From: Christensenellaceae bacterium Phil10
GTDB lineage: Bacteria; Bacillota; Clostridia; Christensenellales; CAG-917
NCBI GenBank assembly: GCA_001940895.1
Contig: MSGY01000015.1
Coordinates: 1 to 64,000 of the forward strand
Direction of reading: 5' to 3'
Length of the DNA: 64,000 nt
A model generated the notes under the pieces. It was given only the letters and a program-made list of their open reading frames with translations, searched no databases and was not told the origin of the DNA. Positions 1-7,436 of this stretch are shown here, one piece after another. The stretch's first letter is position 1; the number at the start of each line of letters is the position of its first letter. The position numbers and the translations under genes are program-made.

Positions 1-102
1 GTAATCGTTCATAAGTTTTTTTGCTTCGATAGGGTTGGAATAGGGTATAATCGGCTCGGGATAAGGTAAATCCGAAACCGCGCTCAGATCTTGAAAATCC
101 AT
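1..102 (-). CDS. Partial protein of unknown function (N-terminus only)
   Basis: A minus-strand reading frame starts with ATG at 102 and runs off the left edge of the window, giving 34 codons. A clear ribosome binding site (GGAGGT on the minus strand, about 106-112) supports the start. The visible N-terminus begins MDFQDLSAVS and is rich in proline and tyrosine, with no signal peptide or membrane segment. I do not recognise the family. It lies just downstream of the permease gene on the same strand (50 bp gap) and could be co-transcribed with it. Confidence 0.55.
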   Translation of the reverse strand, partial: MDFQDLSAVSDLPYPEPIIPYSNPIEAKKLMNDY

Positions 103-152
103 AATTACCTCCGTTTTGTTTCAATATATGACGGAGGAACGGAAAAGGTTAA

Positions 153-1334
153 TTACAGATATACGCAGAGCGCGGATACTCCGAAAAGAACGAGAAGATA
201 TATGAAATTCATTGCAAGAAGTTTCAATACGAAATGTTTTTTCACGTCGTATTTTCTTTCGAGCGACATTACCATATAATTGTTGAGAGGCGCGGTGCCG
301 TATTTTCCCACGTTTATGCCGAACATAAGGCCGACCGTGTCGGAAGAAAACTTGGGAAACACGAGCGCGACGGGATTGTTTGTGAAAAGCTGAGAAGCGA
401 CGACCGAGAGCCAGAGTTCGTTGCCCGATATGACGTCGGTGAGGAAAGCGTTTACTTTCGGCATTCTCATAAAATTTCCGGACATTATAAAAAATGCGAT
501 AAACATTAAGATAACGCCGTAGTTTGCCTTTTTGAAACTTCTCGGATGGACGAAAATCATCGCTACGATTATTACGGGCGTAACGATATAGTAGGGAAGA
601 ACGTCGAATACCGAAATAATGATAAAGACGAACATTATAAAGTAAATCGCGATTCTTATTTTAGGCAGTCGGTATTCGCCGACGGGAGGCGGATTGAGTT
701 TTCCCGGTTTTATCAGCATACAGAGAATAAACGTAAGACCGTAACCCGTAATCGCAAGCGGCCAGAGATTTTTAATAAACCAGAAAAAATCGAAACCGTA
801 GTAGTCGATGAGAAACAGATTCTGCGCGTTGCCGAGAGGAGATACGATGCCCGAAAGCTTTACCGCCATCGTCTGAAGAATAACCACGTAAGGGATAAGG
901 TCGTAAGCATCTGCCGACGAGAGCATTATTATGGCGAACGGTATGAACGTTATCGTCGCTATATCGTTGGTGATGAACAAGGCGAAAAACGCCGGCAGAA
1001 AAACGAGCACGGCCGAAATCGCGCGCCTGTCCGAAATTCTGTCCAGAATTTTGCCCGACATTATTCCGAAAAATCTGCAGTCCTTAAGTCCTCGTACCAC
1101 GAGCATCAGAGACAGCAGACATAAAACGGTTTTGTAACTTATGTAGTCCTTATATCCCGCGTCGGGCGGTACGAAAAAGCAGGTGACCGCCGCACCGACG
1201 ACCGCAATTATTACGACGATATTGTTTTTCAGCAGTTTTTTGAACTTCAGCAGGCGCAGATAAGCGTCGGTCTCGTCGTGGAGATTGCGCGAAAAAAGTT
1301 TTATGGGAGAATTGTGTCTCATAAGTTTTTTCAT
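153..1334 (-). CDS. ArsB/NhaD-superfamily ion or anion permease
   Basis: A polytopic membrane protein of about 393 residues with roughly ten hydrophobic segments. It shows the hallmarks of the ion transporter superfamily that includes ArsB, NhaD and CitMHS: a first conserved hairpin with NDIATITFIPF, then SPLGNAQN, and a second half with the matching SQLFTNNPVALVF. These paired Asn-rich motifs normally line the substrate site. The substrate (Na+/H+, arsenite or a carboxylate) cannot be told from sequence. The start is ATG 1334, but Met5 at 1322 is equally possible because neither has a strong Shine-Dalgarno. A good minus-strand promoter lies about 45 bp upstream, divergent from secG. No arsenic regulator is nearby, so an ars role is not supported. 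Confidence 0.8.
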   Translation of the reverse strand: MKKLMRHNSPIKLFSRNLHDETDAYLRLLKFKKLLKNNIVVIIAVVGAAVTCFFVPPDAGYKDYISYKTVLCLLSLMLVVRGLKDCRFFGIMSGKILDRISDRRAISAVLVFLPAFFALFITNDIATITFIPFAIIMLSSADAYDLIPYVVILQTMAVKLSGIVSPLGNAQNLFLIDYYGFDFFWFIKNLWPLAITGYGLTFILCMLIKPGKLNPPPVGEYRLPKIRIAIYFIMFVFIIISVFDVLPYYIVTPVIIVAMIFVHPRSFKKANYGVILMFIAFFIMSGNFMRMPKVNAFLTDVISGNELWLSVVASQLFTNNPVALVFPKFSSDTVGLMFGINVGKYGTAPLNNYMVMSLERKYDVKKHFVLKLLAMNFIYLLVLFGVSALCVYL

Positions 1335-1375
1335 TGCCGGCTCAAGGGGGTTAGAATAAAAGTATTTAGGTAATT

Positions 1376-1404
1376 ATTATATTGTCAAGCGTGCGTAAAG
1401 TCAA
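1376..1404 (-). promoter_or_regulatory. Sigma-A type promoter of the permease gene
   Basis: Minus strand: TTGACT, a 17-bp spacer, then TATAAT. It fires leftwards into the permease gene and lies back-to-back with the secG promoter. Confidence 0.65.
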
Positions 1405-1455
1405 TACCAAACCGAAAAATCGGTGCTAAAATTTGCATATTGGCGTTAAAAATAC

Positions 1456-1484
1456 TTGTTATTTTAAAATATATATGTTAAAAT
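1456..1484 (+). promoter_or_regulatory. Sigma-A type promoter of secG
   Basis: TTGTTA, a 17-bp spacer, then TAAAAT, about 33 bp upstream of the secG start. The surrounding DNA is AT-rich. Confidence 0.55.
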
Positions 1485-1516
1485 TCACTTTGCACTTAAA
1501 ATTCGGAGGATTTTCG

Positions 1517-1807
1517 ATGTTATACAGTTTGATGCCGCTTCTGTCGGTTATTCAATATGAAGTCGGCCAGAAAGTAGGCTGGGCTATGATGACTTTAATG
1601 GTACTTGCGGGTATCGCTCTCGTGGTTGTGGTGCTGATGCAGAAGAGCACGGGTGAGGATATGAGCGCAATATCGGGATACAATCAGAAAAACGACTCGT
1701 TCTTCGGTAAGAACAAATCTCAGAGTTCAGAGGGCAGGCTCAGGAAAGCAACCGTAATTTTGGCGGTCCTGCTGCTTGTACTGTCGATAATATACTTTGT
1801 GATATAA
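1517..1807 (+). CDS. secG: Protein translocase subunit SecG
   Basis: A 96-residue membrane protein with two hydrophobic helices (about 20-40 and 78-95) separated by a short polar loop. The first helix ends VVVVLMQKSTGED, typical of SecG, where a Leu/Met-Gln-Lys turn is followed by a Gly-rich stretch. SecG is an accessory subunit of the SecYEG channel. An in-frame ATG lies further upstream at 1433, but ATG 1517 has a good GGAGGA at 1505-1510 and gives the usual family length. It is followed by a hairpin terminator and then by rnr; secG-rnr-smpB is a common Bacillota order. Confidence 0.9.
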   Translation: MLYSLMPLLSVIQYEVGQKVGWAMMTLMVLAGIALVVVVLMQKSTGEDMSAISGYNQKNDSFFGKNKSQSSEGRLRKATVILAVLLLVLSIIYFVI

Positions 1808-1835
1808 AGTCTCAGCGGACGCTGACGATAAAACC

Positions 1836-1866
1836 AAGGGCGACAATCAGTCGCCCTTATTTTTAA
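1836..1866 (+). terminator. Intrinsic terminator between secG and rnr
   Basis: A 9-bp stem (AAGGGCGAC / GTCGCCCTT) with loop AATCA is followed by ATTTTTA. It ends 1 bp before the rnr start codon, so it may work as an attenuator in the rnr leader. Confidence 0.75.
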
Positions 1867-1867
1867 T

Positions 1868-3976
1868 ATGGATTTTAAAGAAAGACTCTTAAACGAAATA
1901 AAAGCCCTGAAAGTCGATAATTTTACCGACAGGCTTCTCAATAAAAAACTGGGCATCTATTCGACGTTCGAAAAGAGAGAGGTTACGAAAGCGCTCGATT
2001 CAATGGTTAAAGACGGCGTTCTCGTGTCGGTCGAAAAGGGAAGCTATGCGTTAAAGGAAAAATGCGACGTAATAAGGGGCGTGCTTCGCGGAAACCGTCG
2101 CGGGTTTGCGTTCCTGTTGCGCGAGGACGGCGGGCGCGATTTGTTTATTCCGCACAGGAGTCTTAACGGGGCGCAGCACGGCGATACCGTTTACGCGTTG
2201 CCCGTAAGGAATACCGAAGACGAAGGACGCGTCGTTTCGGTTATCGCAAGGGGAAGGACGAGCATAGTGGGCGAATACGTCTGCGACCGCGCCGGCAGAG
2301 GTTTCGTCGTTCCCGACGACGAAAATTATTATTCGGATATCTATATTCCGTCGGCATGTCGCGGCGGCGCAAAAAATCACGATAAAGTTGTTGCGGATAT
2401 CTACGACTTCGATACGGGAAAGAACCCCGCGGGCGAGATAAAAGAAATTCTCGGAAAGGCAAACAGCGTGAAAGCCGATACCCTGTCGATAATCAGAGAA
2501 CACGGATTTTTCGAAAGATTTCCAGACGAGGCGCTCTACGATGCCGAAAGACTTGACAAGCCCGTCGTAAATAAGGATTTATCAGGTCGCGAAGATTTCA
2601 GAAACCTTCTTACGATAACAATCGACGGAGAGGACGCAAGGGATTTCGACGACGCCGTTACGGTTGAAAAAACGGAAGGCGGGTATATTCTTTACGTGCA
2701 TATTGCGGACGTTTCGCACTACGTTAAGCAGGACAGCGTTCTCGACGCGGAAGCATTGAAGCGCGCGACGAGCGTTTACCTTCCGAATATGGTGCTTCAC
2801 ATGCTGCCTCCGGCGTTATCCAACGGCGCGTGCAGTCTTGTCGAAGGAGAAGACAGACTCACCCTGTCGTGCGTGATGGAAATTGATTTTTCGGGTAAGG
2901 TCGTTGCAGACAGAATTGTCGAAAGCGTTATAAAAAGCAACCACAGAATGACTTATTCGGCCGTACAGAAGATTCTTGACGGCGACGCGGGCCTTATCGA
3001 CGAGTATGCGGACGTATACGAAATGATTAAAAATATGCGCGATCTCGAACGCATTCTCAACGCCAAACGCCGCGCAAGAGGAAGTATAAACTTTATCGGC
3101 GAAGAGCCGAAGTTTACTTTGTCGGAGGACGGCCGCGTTCTCGATATCGCGCCTTATCCTTACGAGGAGAGCAATCTGATAATAGAGGAATTTATGTTGC
3201 TCGCCAACGAGACGGTTGCGGAATTTATGTATCATACCGAACTGCCGTTCGTCTACCGCGTGCACGAGGCGCCCACTAACGAAAAAATTCAGGAATTCAG
3301 ACGATTCGTCGCGTCGTTCAATTATAAATTTATCGCCCATAAAACGGTGCACGCTTCCGAATATCAGAAACTGCTGGACGAAATACACGGGTCGCCCGAG
3401 GAGAGAATTATCAGCAGGGTGATGCTTAGGAGTATGCAAAAGGCAAAATACGCCGTCGATAACGGCGGGCATTTCGGGCTTGCGCTCGACTATTACTGCC
3501 ATTTCACTTCGCCCATCCGCCGTTATCCCGACCTTATGATACACCGCATAATAAAAAGCATGCTGTCGGGAAAACTTACCGGCGCCGAAATAAAGAAAAC
3601 GGAAATGCGCGCGGAAAAGGCGGCGGCCGTATCCAGCGAAAGAGAAATAGCCGCCGAATGCGCCGAGCGGGACGCCGACGATTATTTCAGAATGCTTTTT
3701 ATGGAAGACAAAACCGGCGAGGTTTACGACGGGATAGTGAGCGGAGTTACCGCATACGGCGTTTTCGTACAGTTGAAAAACACCGTTGAGGGATTTATTT
3801 CGCTTGAGAAACTGCCGGCGGGCAGATATAAATTCGACGAAGGCCGCTTCACGTTGTCGTCCGGAAAAAATTCGTTTTCGTTAGGCGACAACATCAGAAT
3901 AGAAGTAGAGGGTATCAACCGCGATTTGCGTCGCGTGAACTTTTTGGTATATGAAGAAAAAAACGGAAGGCGTTAA
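1868..3976 (+). CDS. rnr: Ribonuclease R
   Basis: A 3'-5' exoribonuclease of 702 residues that degrades structured RNA and works with SmpB and tmRNA in clearing stalled mRNAs. Order of parts: an N-terminal winged-helix region (1-62), two cold-shock domains (about 65-220), the RNB catalytic domain with the metal-binding block DGEDARDFDDA near 252-264 and HIADVSHYV near 277-285, and a C-terminal S1 domain (about 616-697). Length and order are standard for the family. The ATG at 1868 has no Shine-Dalgarno and lies 9 nt after a hairpin. The next Met (about residue 47) would delete the helix domain, so the long form is chosen. The 3' end overlaps smpB by 26 nt. Confidence 0.95.
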   Translation: MDFKERLLNEIKALKVDNFTDRLLNKKLGIYSTFEKREVTKALDSMVKDGVLVSVEKGSYALKEKCDVIRGVLRGNRRGFAFLLREDGGRDLFIPHRSLNGAQHGDTVYALPVRNTEDEGRVVSVIARGRTSIVGEYVCDRAGRGFVVPDDENYYSDIYIPSACRGGAKNHDKVVADIYDFDTGKNPAGEIKEILGKANSVKADTLSIIREHGFFERFPDEALYDAERLDKPVVNKDLSGREDFRNLLTITIDGEDARDFDDAVTVEKTEGGYILYVHIADVSHYVKQDSVLDAEALKRATSVYLPNMVLHMLPPALSNGACSLVEGEDRLTLSCVMEIDFSGKVVADRIVESVIKSNHRMTYSAVQKILDGDAGLIDEYADVYEMIKNMRDLERILNAKRRARGSINFIGEEPKFTLSEDGRVLDIAPYPYEESNLIIEEFMLLANETVAEFMYHTELPFVYRVHEAPTNEKIQEFRRFVASFNYKFIAHKTVHASEYQKLLDEIHGSPEERIISRVMLRSMQKAKYAVDNGGHFGLALDYYCHFTSPIRRYPDLMIHRIIKSMLSGKLTGAEIKKTEMRAEKAAAVSSEREIAAECAERDADDYFRMLFMEDKTGEVYDGIVSGVTAYGVFVQLKNTVEGFISLEKLPAGRYKFDEGRFTLSSGKNSFSLGDNIRIEVEGINRDLRRVNFLVYEEKNGRR

Positions 3977-4424
3977 AATAATCGCCACGAACAAAAAAGC
4001 CTATCACGATTATTTTATCGAGGATACTTACGAGGCGGGAATCGCGCTCGAAGGACACGAGGTAAAATCGTTAAGGCTTAACAACGTAAATATGAAGGAC
4101 AGTTTCGCAATCGTGAAGAACGGCGAAATCTGGCTTGTCGGCGTACATATTTCGCCGTATAAGATGGCGACGATGTTTAAAATCGACCCCGTAAGAAACA
4201 GAAGACTTTTGATGCATAAGTCCGAAATCAACAAGCTGAAACAAAAGGTCGAACAGAAGGGTTACACTCTCGTGCCGACGAAAATGTATTTCAGGGAAGC
4301 GCTCGTAAAGGTTGAAATCGGGGTTGCGAGAGGAAAGGAACTTCACGATAAACGGGACGCTATCGCCGAAAAAGAAAACAAAAGAAAAATCGACCGTATT
4401 ATGAAAGAATACGGCGCAAGATAG
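3951..4424 (+). CDS. smpB: SsrA-binding protein SmpB
   Basis: A 157-residue basic protein that binds tmRNA and brings it to stalled ribosomes. The OB-fold core contains the family signature EAGIALEGHEVKSLR near residues 28-42 and the NxxY/F-type RNA-binding positions. The C-terminal tail is Lys/Arg-rich (EKENKRKIDRIMKEYG), the part that lies in the empty mRNA channel. It overlaps the end of rnr by 26 nt, which implies coupled translation. Its partner ssrA lies 2.3 kb downstream, beyond two methionine genes. Confidence 0.97.
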   Translation: MKKKTEGVKIIATNKKAYHDYFIEDTYEAGIALEGHEVKSLRLNNVNMKDSFAIVKNGEIWLVGVHISPYKMATMFKIDPVRNRRLLMHKSEINKLKQKVEQKGYTLVPTKMYFREALVKVEIGVARGKELHDKRDAIAEKENKRKIDRIMKEYGAR

Positions 4425-4437
4425 AGAGGATACGACT

Positions 4438-5715
4438 ATGGGAAAAAACATCGACACATTATGCGTGCAGTCGGGCTACGAGCCCGAAAACGGCGCTCCC
4501 CGGGTTCTGCCGCTGTACCAGAGCACTACTTACTATTACGAAACGCCCGCAGAAATGGCGCACCTTTTCGACGTACCGAAGGACGGACATATCTATTCGA
4601 GAATAAGCAATCCTACGGTAGCCGCGTTTGAGGAAAAGATGAGCGCTTTAGAGGGCGGCGTCGGCGCGATGGCGACAAGTTCGGGTATGGCCGCAACGAC
4701 GATGACGGTAATGACGGTTTGCACCGCGGGAGACAATTTATTGTCGTTATCGACGGTTTACGGCGGCACTTTTAATCTATTAAGTCATACTTTGGCGAAA
4801 TACGGCGTAACAACCAGAATGTTTACGCCCGATATGACCGACGATGAAATCGAAAATCTTATCGATGACAAAACCAAACTTATGTTTGCCGAAACCATCG
4901 CCAATCCCGCAATGGTCGTATTCGACTTCGACAGGTATTCGCGCATATGCAAAAAACACGGAATTCTTCTTGTCATCGACAATACCCTTGCTACGCCTTG
5001 TCTCGTAAGGCCCATAGAGCACGGCGCGGATATAGTTATCCACAGCACGACGAAATATCTCGACGGTCAGGCGTCGTGCGTCGGCGGCTGCATTGTCGAC
5101 GCCGGAAATTTCAATTTTGACGGTAATCCCCGCTACGCCGATTTTTATACTCCCGACGAAAGTTATCACGGCACGGTTTACGTCAAGGAAGGCGGAAGGG
5201 CGGCGTTTATTCTGAAAGCTCGTATGCAGTATATGCGCGACATCGGCGCCTGCATGAGTCCGTTCAACGCCTATCTGACTTTCAGAGGGGTCGAAACGCT
5301 TCACCTTCGTATGGCGAGACACAGCGAAAACGGACTTGCTCTTGCCCGCGCGCTCGAAAAACATCCGATGGCGGAATGGGTGAGATACCCCGGTCTCGAA
5401 AACGACAAATATCACGACCTTGCCGACAAGTACTTCAAGGGCGGCTATTCCGGAATGGTAGTATTCGGCGTGAAAGGCGGAAAGGAGAACGCCGTTAAGT
5501 TTATTGAAAATCTTCGTCTGTTCAAACAGGTTACGCATATCGCGGACAGCAGAAGCTGCGTGCTTCATCCCGCCTCGACGACTCACCGCCAGCTTTCCGA
5601 CGAAGACCTTGTGGCTTGCGGAATCACGCAGAATCTCGTGCGACTTTCGTGCGGAATCGAAAGCGAGGAAGACGTCGTAGGGGACGTCGTTCAGGCGCTT
5701 GACAGCATTAAATAA
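4438..5715 (+). CDS. metY: O-acetylhomoserine sulfhydrylase (PLP-dependent)
   Basis: A 425-residue Cys/Met-metabolism PLP enzyme. In this family O-acetyl-L-homoserine plus sulfide (or methanethiol) gives homocysteine (or methionine). Visible marks are SRISNPTV and the substrate/PLP-binding loops, TSSGMAAT near 80, VIDNTLATP for the cofactor-binding Asp, and the Schiff-base lysine K206 in HSTTKYLDGQ. The length fits MetY better than the shorter MetB/MetC. Methionine gamma-lyase is the main alternative, but the adjacent acetyl-type metA favours MetY. It begins 13 bp after smpB with an AGAGAGGA site. No SAM or T-box riboswitch is visible upstream; the genes appear to ride on the rnr-smpB transcript. 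Confidence 0.88.
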   Translation: MGKNIDTLCVQSGYEPENGAPRVLPLYQSTTYYYETPAEMAHLFDVPKDGHIYSRISNPTVAAFEEKMSALEGGVGAMATSSGMAATTMTVMTVCTAGDNLLSLSTVYGGTFNLLSHTLAKYGVTTRMFTPDMTDDEIENLIDDKTKLMFAETIANPAMVVFDFDRYSRICKKHGILLVIDNTLATPCLVRPIEHGADIVIHSTTKYLDGQASCVGGCIVDAGNFNFDGNPRYADFYTPDESYHGTVYVKEGGRAAFILKARMQYMRDIGACMSPFNAYLTFRGVETLHLRMARHSENGLALARALEKHPMAEWVRYPGLENDKYHDLADKYFKGGYSGMVVFGVKGGKENAVKFIENLRLFKQVTHIADSRSCVLHPASTTHRQLSDEDLVACGITQNLVRLSCGIESEEDVVGDVVQALDSIK

Positions 5716-5730
5716 CCGGAGAAAAGCACT

Positions 5731-6645
5731 ATGCCTATCATAATACCGCGCGACCTTCCGGCATTCGACTCGTTAAAGTCCGAAAAGATTTTCGTTATGG
5801 ACGGTACGCGCGCAGTTTCGCAGGATATTCGTCCCATCGAAATCGCAATACTGAATCTTATGCCCACAAAAGAGGTTACCGAGACGCAACTTTTAAGGCT
5901 TCTCGGTAATACTCCCTTGCAGGTAAACGTAACGTTTATAAGAACGACCACTTACAAAGGAAAACATATCAGCGAAAGGTATCTCGACAAGTTTTACAAG
6001 AGTCTGCAGGAAGTCAAAAGAATGAAGTTCGACGGCATGATTATCACCGGCGCGCCCGTGGAAACGTTGCCTTTCGACGAAGTAAAATATTGGAAGGAAC
6101 TGCAGGAAATCTTCGATTTTCTGGACGAAAACGTCACGAGTACAATATTTATATGCTGGGGAGCGCAGGCTGCGTTGTATTATTACTACGGCATAGATAA
6201 ACATATCCTTGACAAAAAACTGTTCGGGGTGTATAACAACAAAAAAGAGATTTCGCACGAGCCTCTGCTTAAAGGAATGGACGACGTTATCAGAATACCT
6301 CATTCGCGCCACACTGCCGTGGACGAAACGAAACTTCGCGCATGTCCCGACCTTCAGGTGCTGGTATCCGGAGAGAAATGCGGTCCGTCCATAATCAAAT
6401 CCAAGGACGACAGACGGATTTTCCTTACGGGCCACAGCGAATACGACAGAGATACTCTTCTTAACGAGTATAACCGCGATAAGGAAAAAGGTCTTGATAT
6501 TCTGCCTCCCGACAACTATTTCGACAAAGAGGGCGAAATCGATATGAGTTGGGCAAGTACCGCAAATCTGTTATACTATAACTGGCTTAACTACTATGTA
6601 TATCAGGTAACGCCGTACGAACTGTACGACGATATACATAAATAA
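5731..6645 (+). CDS. metA: Homoserine O-acetyltransferase, MetA family
   Basis: A 304-residue MetA/HTS-family acyltransferase making the activated homoserine used by the upstream MetY. The catalytic residues are in the standard places: Cys142 (ICWGAQA), His235 and Glu237 (GHSEYD). Residue 111 is Glu (GAPVETLPF). In characterised MetA proteins Glu111 goes with acetyl-CoA use and Gly111 with succinyl-CoA use, so I call it an acetyltransferase in spite of the name homoserine O-succinyltransferase that many databases would give. It follows metY by 15 bp with a GGAGA site, and the pair gives a direct-sulfhydrylation route to homocysteine. Confidence 0.93.
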   Translation: MPIIIPRDLPAFDSLKSEKIFVMDGTRAVSQDIRPIEIAILNLMPTKEVTETQLLRLLGNTPLQVNVTFIRTTTYKGKHISERYLDKFYKSLQEVKRMKFDGMIITGAPVETLPFDEVKYWKELQEIFDFLDENVTSTIFICWGAQAALYYYYGIDKHILDKKLFGVYNNKKEISHEPLLKGMDDVIRIPHSRHTAVDETKLRACPDLQVLVSGEKCGPSIIKSKDDRRIFLTGHSEYDRDTLLNEYNRDKEKGLDILPPDNYFDKEGEIDMSWASTANLLYYNWLNYYVYQVTPYELYDDIHK

Positions 6646-6690
6646 CAAACAAGCGCTTTACAATATAAAATCAGGTTGTAAACTGCCTAT

Positions 6691-6696
6691 TATAAT
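6691..6696 (+). promoter_or_regulatory. Putative -10 box of ssrA
   Basis: TATAAT lies 19 nt before the mature tmRNA 5' end, the right distance for a short leader removed by RNase P. I could not find a convincing -35 at the usual spacing. Confidence 0.4.
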
Positions 6697-6714
6697 ATTT
6701 TCGTTATTTTATTC

Positions 6715-7081
6715 GGGGATGTTTTAGGATTCGACATTTTTGTTCGGACGATAAGAAGCACGTCGCAGGTCCGGCTGCGTTAAAGACGGAAAATTAAAAT
6801 TAAACGCAAAAAATAACGAAAAAGTGAACGCTCCCGCGTTCGCATTCGCCGCTTAATTAACAGCGACACGCCGACCCTGTGCGCCTACTCCGCAGGCAAT
6901 CGGCGTCATACAGGGTAGGGTACGATTCTGCCCACGGCCGTAAGCAGAACCGTATAACGGCCTCTTCAAAGTTGCAGACTGTCGGCGAACTGCAACGAGA
7001 GAACTCAATCACCGACTAAACGTGTAGAAGGTATCGGGCGGGTAAGGATGAACCGGGGTTCAAATCCCCGCATCTCCACCA
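6715..7081 (+). ncRNA. ssrA: Transfer-messenger RNA (tmRNA)
   Basis: A 367-nt tmRNA that rescues stalled ribosomes with SmpB. The 5' end GGGGATG pairs with CATCTCC before the encoded ACCA at the 3' end, forming the alanine-type acceptor stem. The T-arm is CCGGGG-TTCAAAT-CCCCG. The tag frame appears to resume at GAC (6785-6787) after GCGTTAAA and runs 23 codons to TAA at 6854-6856. The peptide begins DGKLKLNAK and ends NAPAFAFAA, with the expected protease-recognition end. Pseudoknot-rich sequence follows (about 6860-6990). The tag is longer than the usual 8-15 residues. The gene ends in a strong terminator. Confidence 0.95.
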
Positions 7082-7131
7082 AAAAAACAAGCCGTGAAAA
7101 CGGCTTGTTTTTTATTGTCCTCGGGGATTTT
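7066..7131 (+). repeat. Direct repeat copy 1: tmRNA 3' end plus terminator
   Basis: This stretch runs from the T-stem of ssrA through CCA and the terminator to CGGGGATTTT. It recurs 176 bp downstream at 7242-7306 with about three differences and one 1-nt deletion in the T-run. The similarity begins in the T-loop (CAAA) and stops sharply after GGGGATTTT. Confidence 0.9.
7082..7114 (+). terminator. ssrA terminator
   Basis: Stem CAAGCCGT / ACGGCTTG with a GAAA loop, extended by flanking A and T runs. It starts directly after the encoded CCA. Confidence 0.9.
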
Positions 7132-7241
7132 ACGCAACGAGGTTGCGGCGCGGCAATGCCGCGGGAACCCCGGTTATCACCGGGCTGACGCTCACGGGAC
7201 GGAAACGTCCGTTCGCTAATACGCTCGTACCTCGCTACAAA
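7132..7241 (+). mobile_element. GC-rich structured non-coding module between the two tmRNA 3' ends
   Basis: About 110 bp with no plausible gene. It contains successive hairpins (GCAAC-GAG-GTTGC; GCGGC-AAT-GCCGC; CCCGG-N6-CCGGG; GGACG-GAAA-CGTCC), the decamer GCTGACGCTC at 7184-7193, TTCGCTA at 7212-7218 and TCGCTA just before the duplicated T-loop. The decamer and heptamer recur in the same orientation in the tRNA-Val repeats at 31.6-31.9 kb. Calling it an element is inference; no mobility gene is present. Confidence 0.5.
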
Positions 7242-7306
7242 CCCCGCATCTCCACCAAAAAGACAAGCCGTGAAAACGGCTTTTTTTTATTGTCCACGGG
7301 GATTTT
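7242..7306 (+). repeat. Direct repeat copy 2: partial tmRNA 3' end plus terminator
   Basis: Second copy of the ssrA 3' end: T-stem half, acceptor 3' strand, CCA (ending 7257) and a hairpin terminator. The 5' part of tmRNA is absent, so it is not a second gene. The layout (RNA gene, short insert, repeated 3' end) is what integration at an RNA gene leaves behind. Confidence 0.85.
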
Positions 7307-7399
7307 CAAATTTTGATTTTTGCTATGTAAAAGGCGGTTTTGTCGAAACGATTTTCACGACGGCAGGACAATTTTGCGGTTTCGTAACGTTTCAAACGA

Positions 7400-7428
7400 T
7401 TTACACGGAATTCGAATTTTGGTATAAT
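7400..7428 (+). promoter_or_regulatory. Strong sigma-A promoter giving a leaderless ABC exporter mRNA
   Basis: TTTACA, an exact 17-bp spacer, and TATAAT. The -10 box ends only 8 nt before the ATG at 7437, so transcription should start at or within 1-2 nt of the start codon. Confidence 0.75.
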
Positions 7429-7436
7429 TTTATATT

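Noticed and set aside
4425-4437. A SAM riboswitch or T-box before the methionine genes
   Set aside because: Only 13 bp separate smpB and metY, and nothing of this kind is visible further upstream.
7242-7257. A second tmRNA or tRNA gene
   Set aside because: Only the 3' acceptor and T-stem half is present; there is no partner strand, tag frame or D/anticodon arm.
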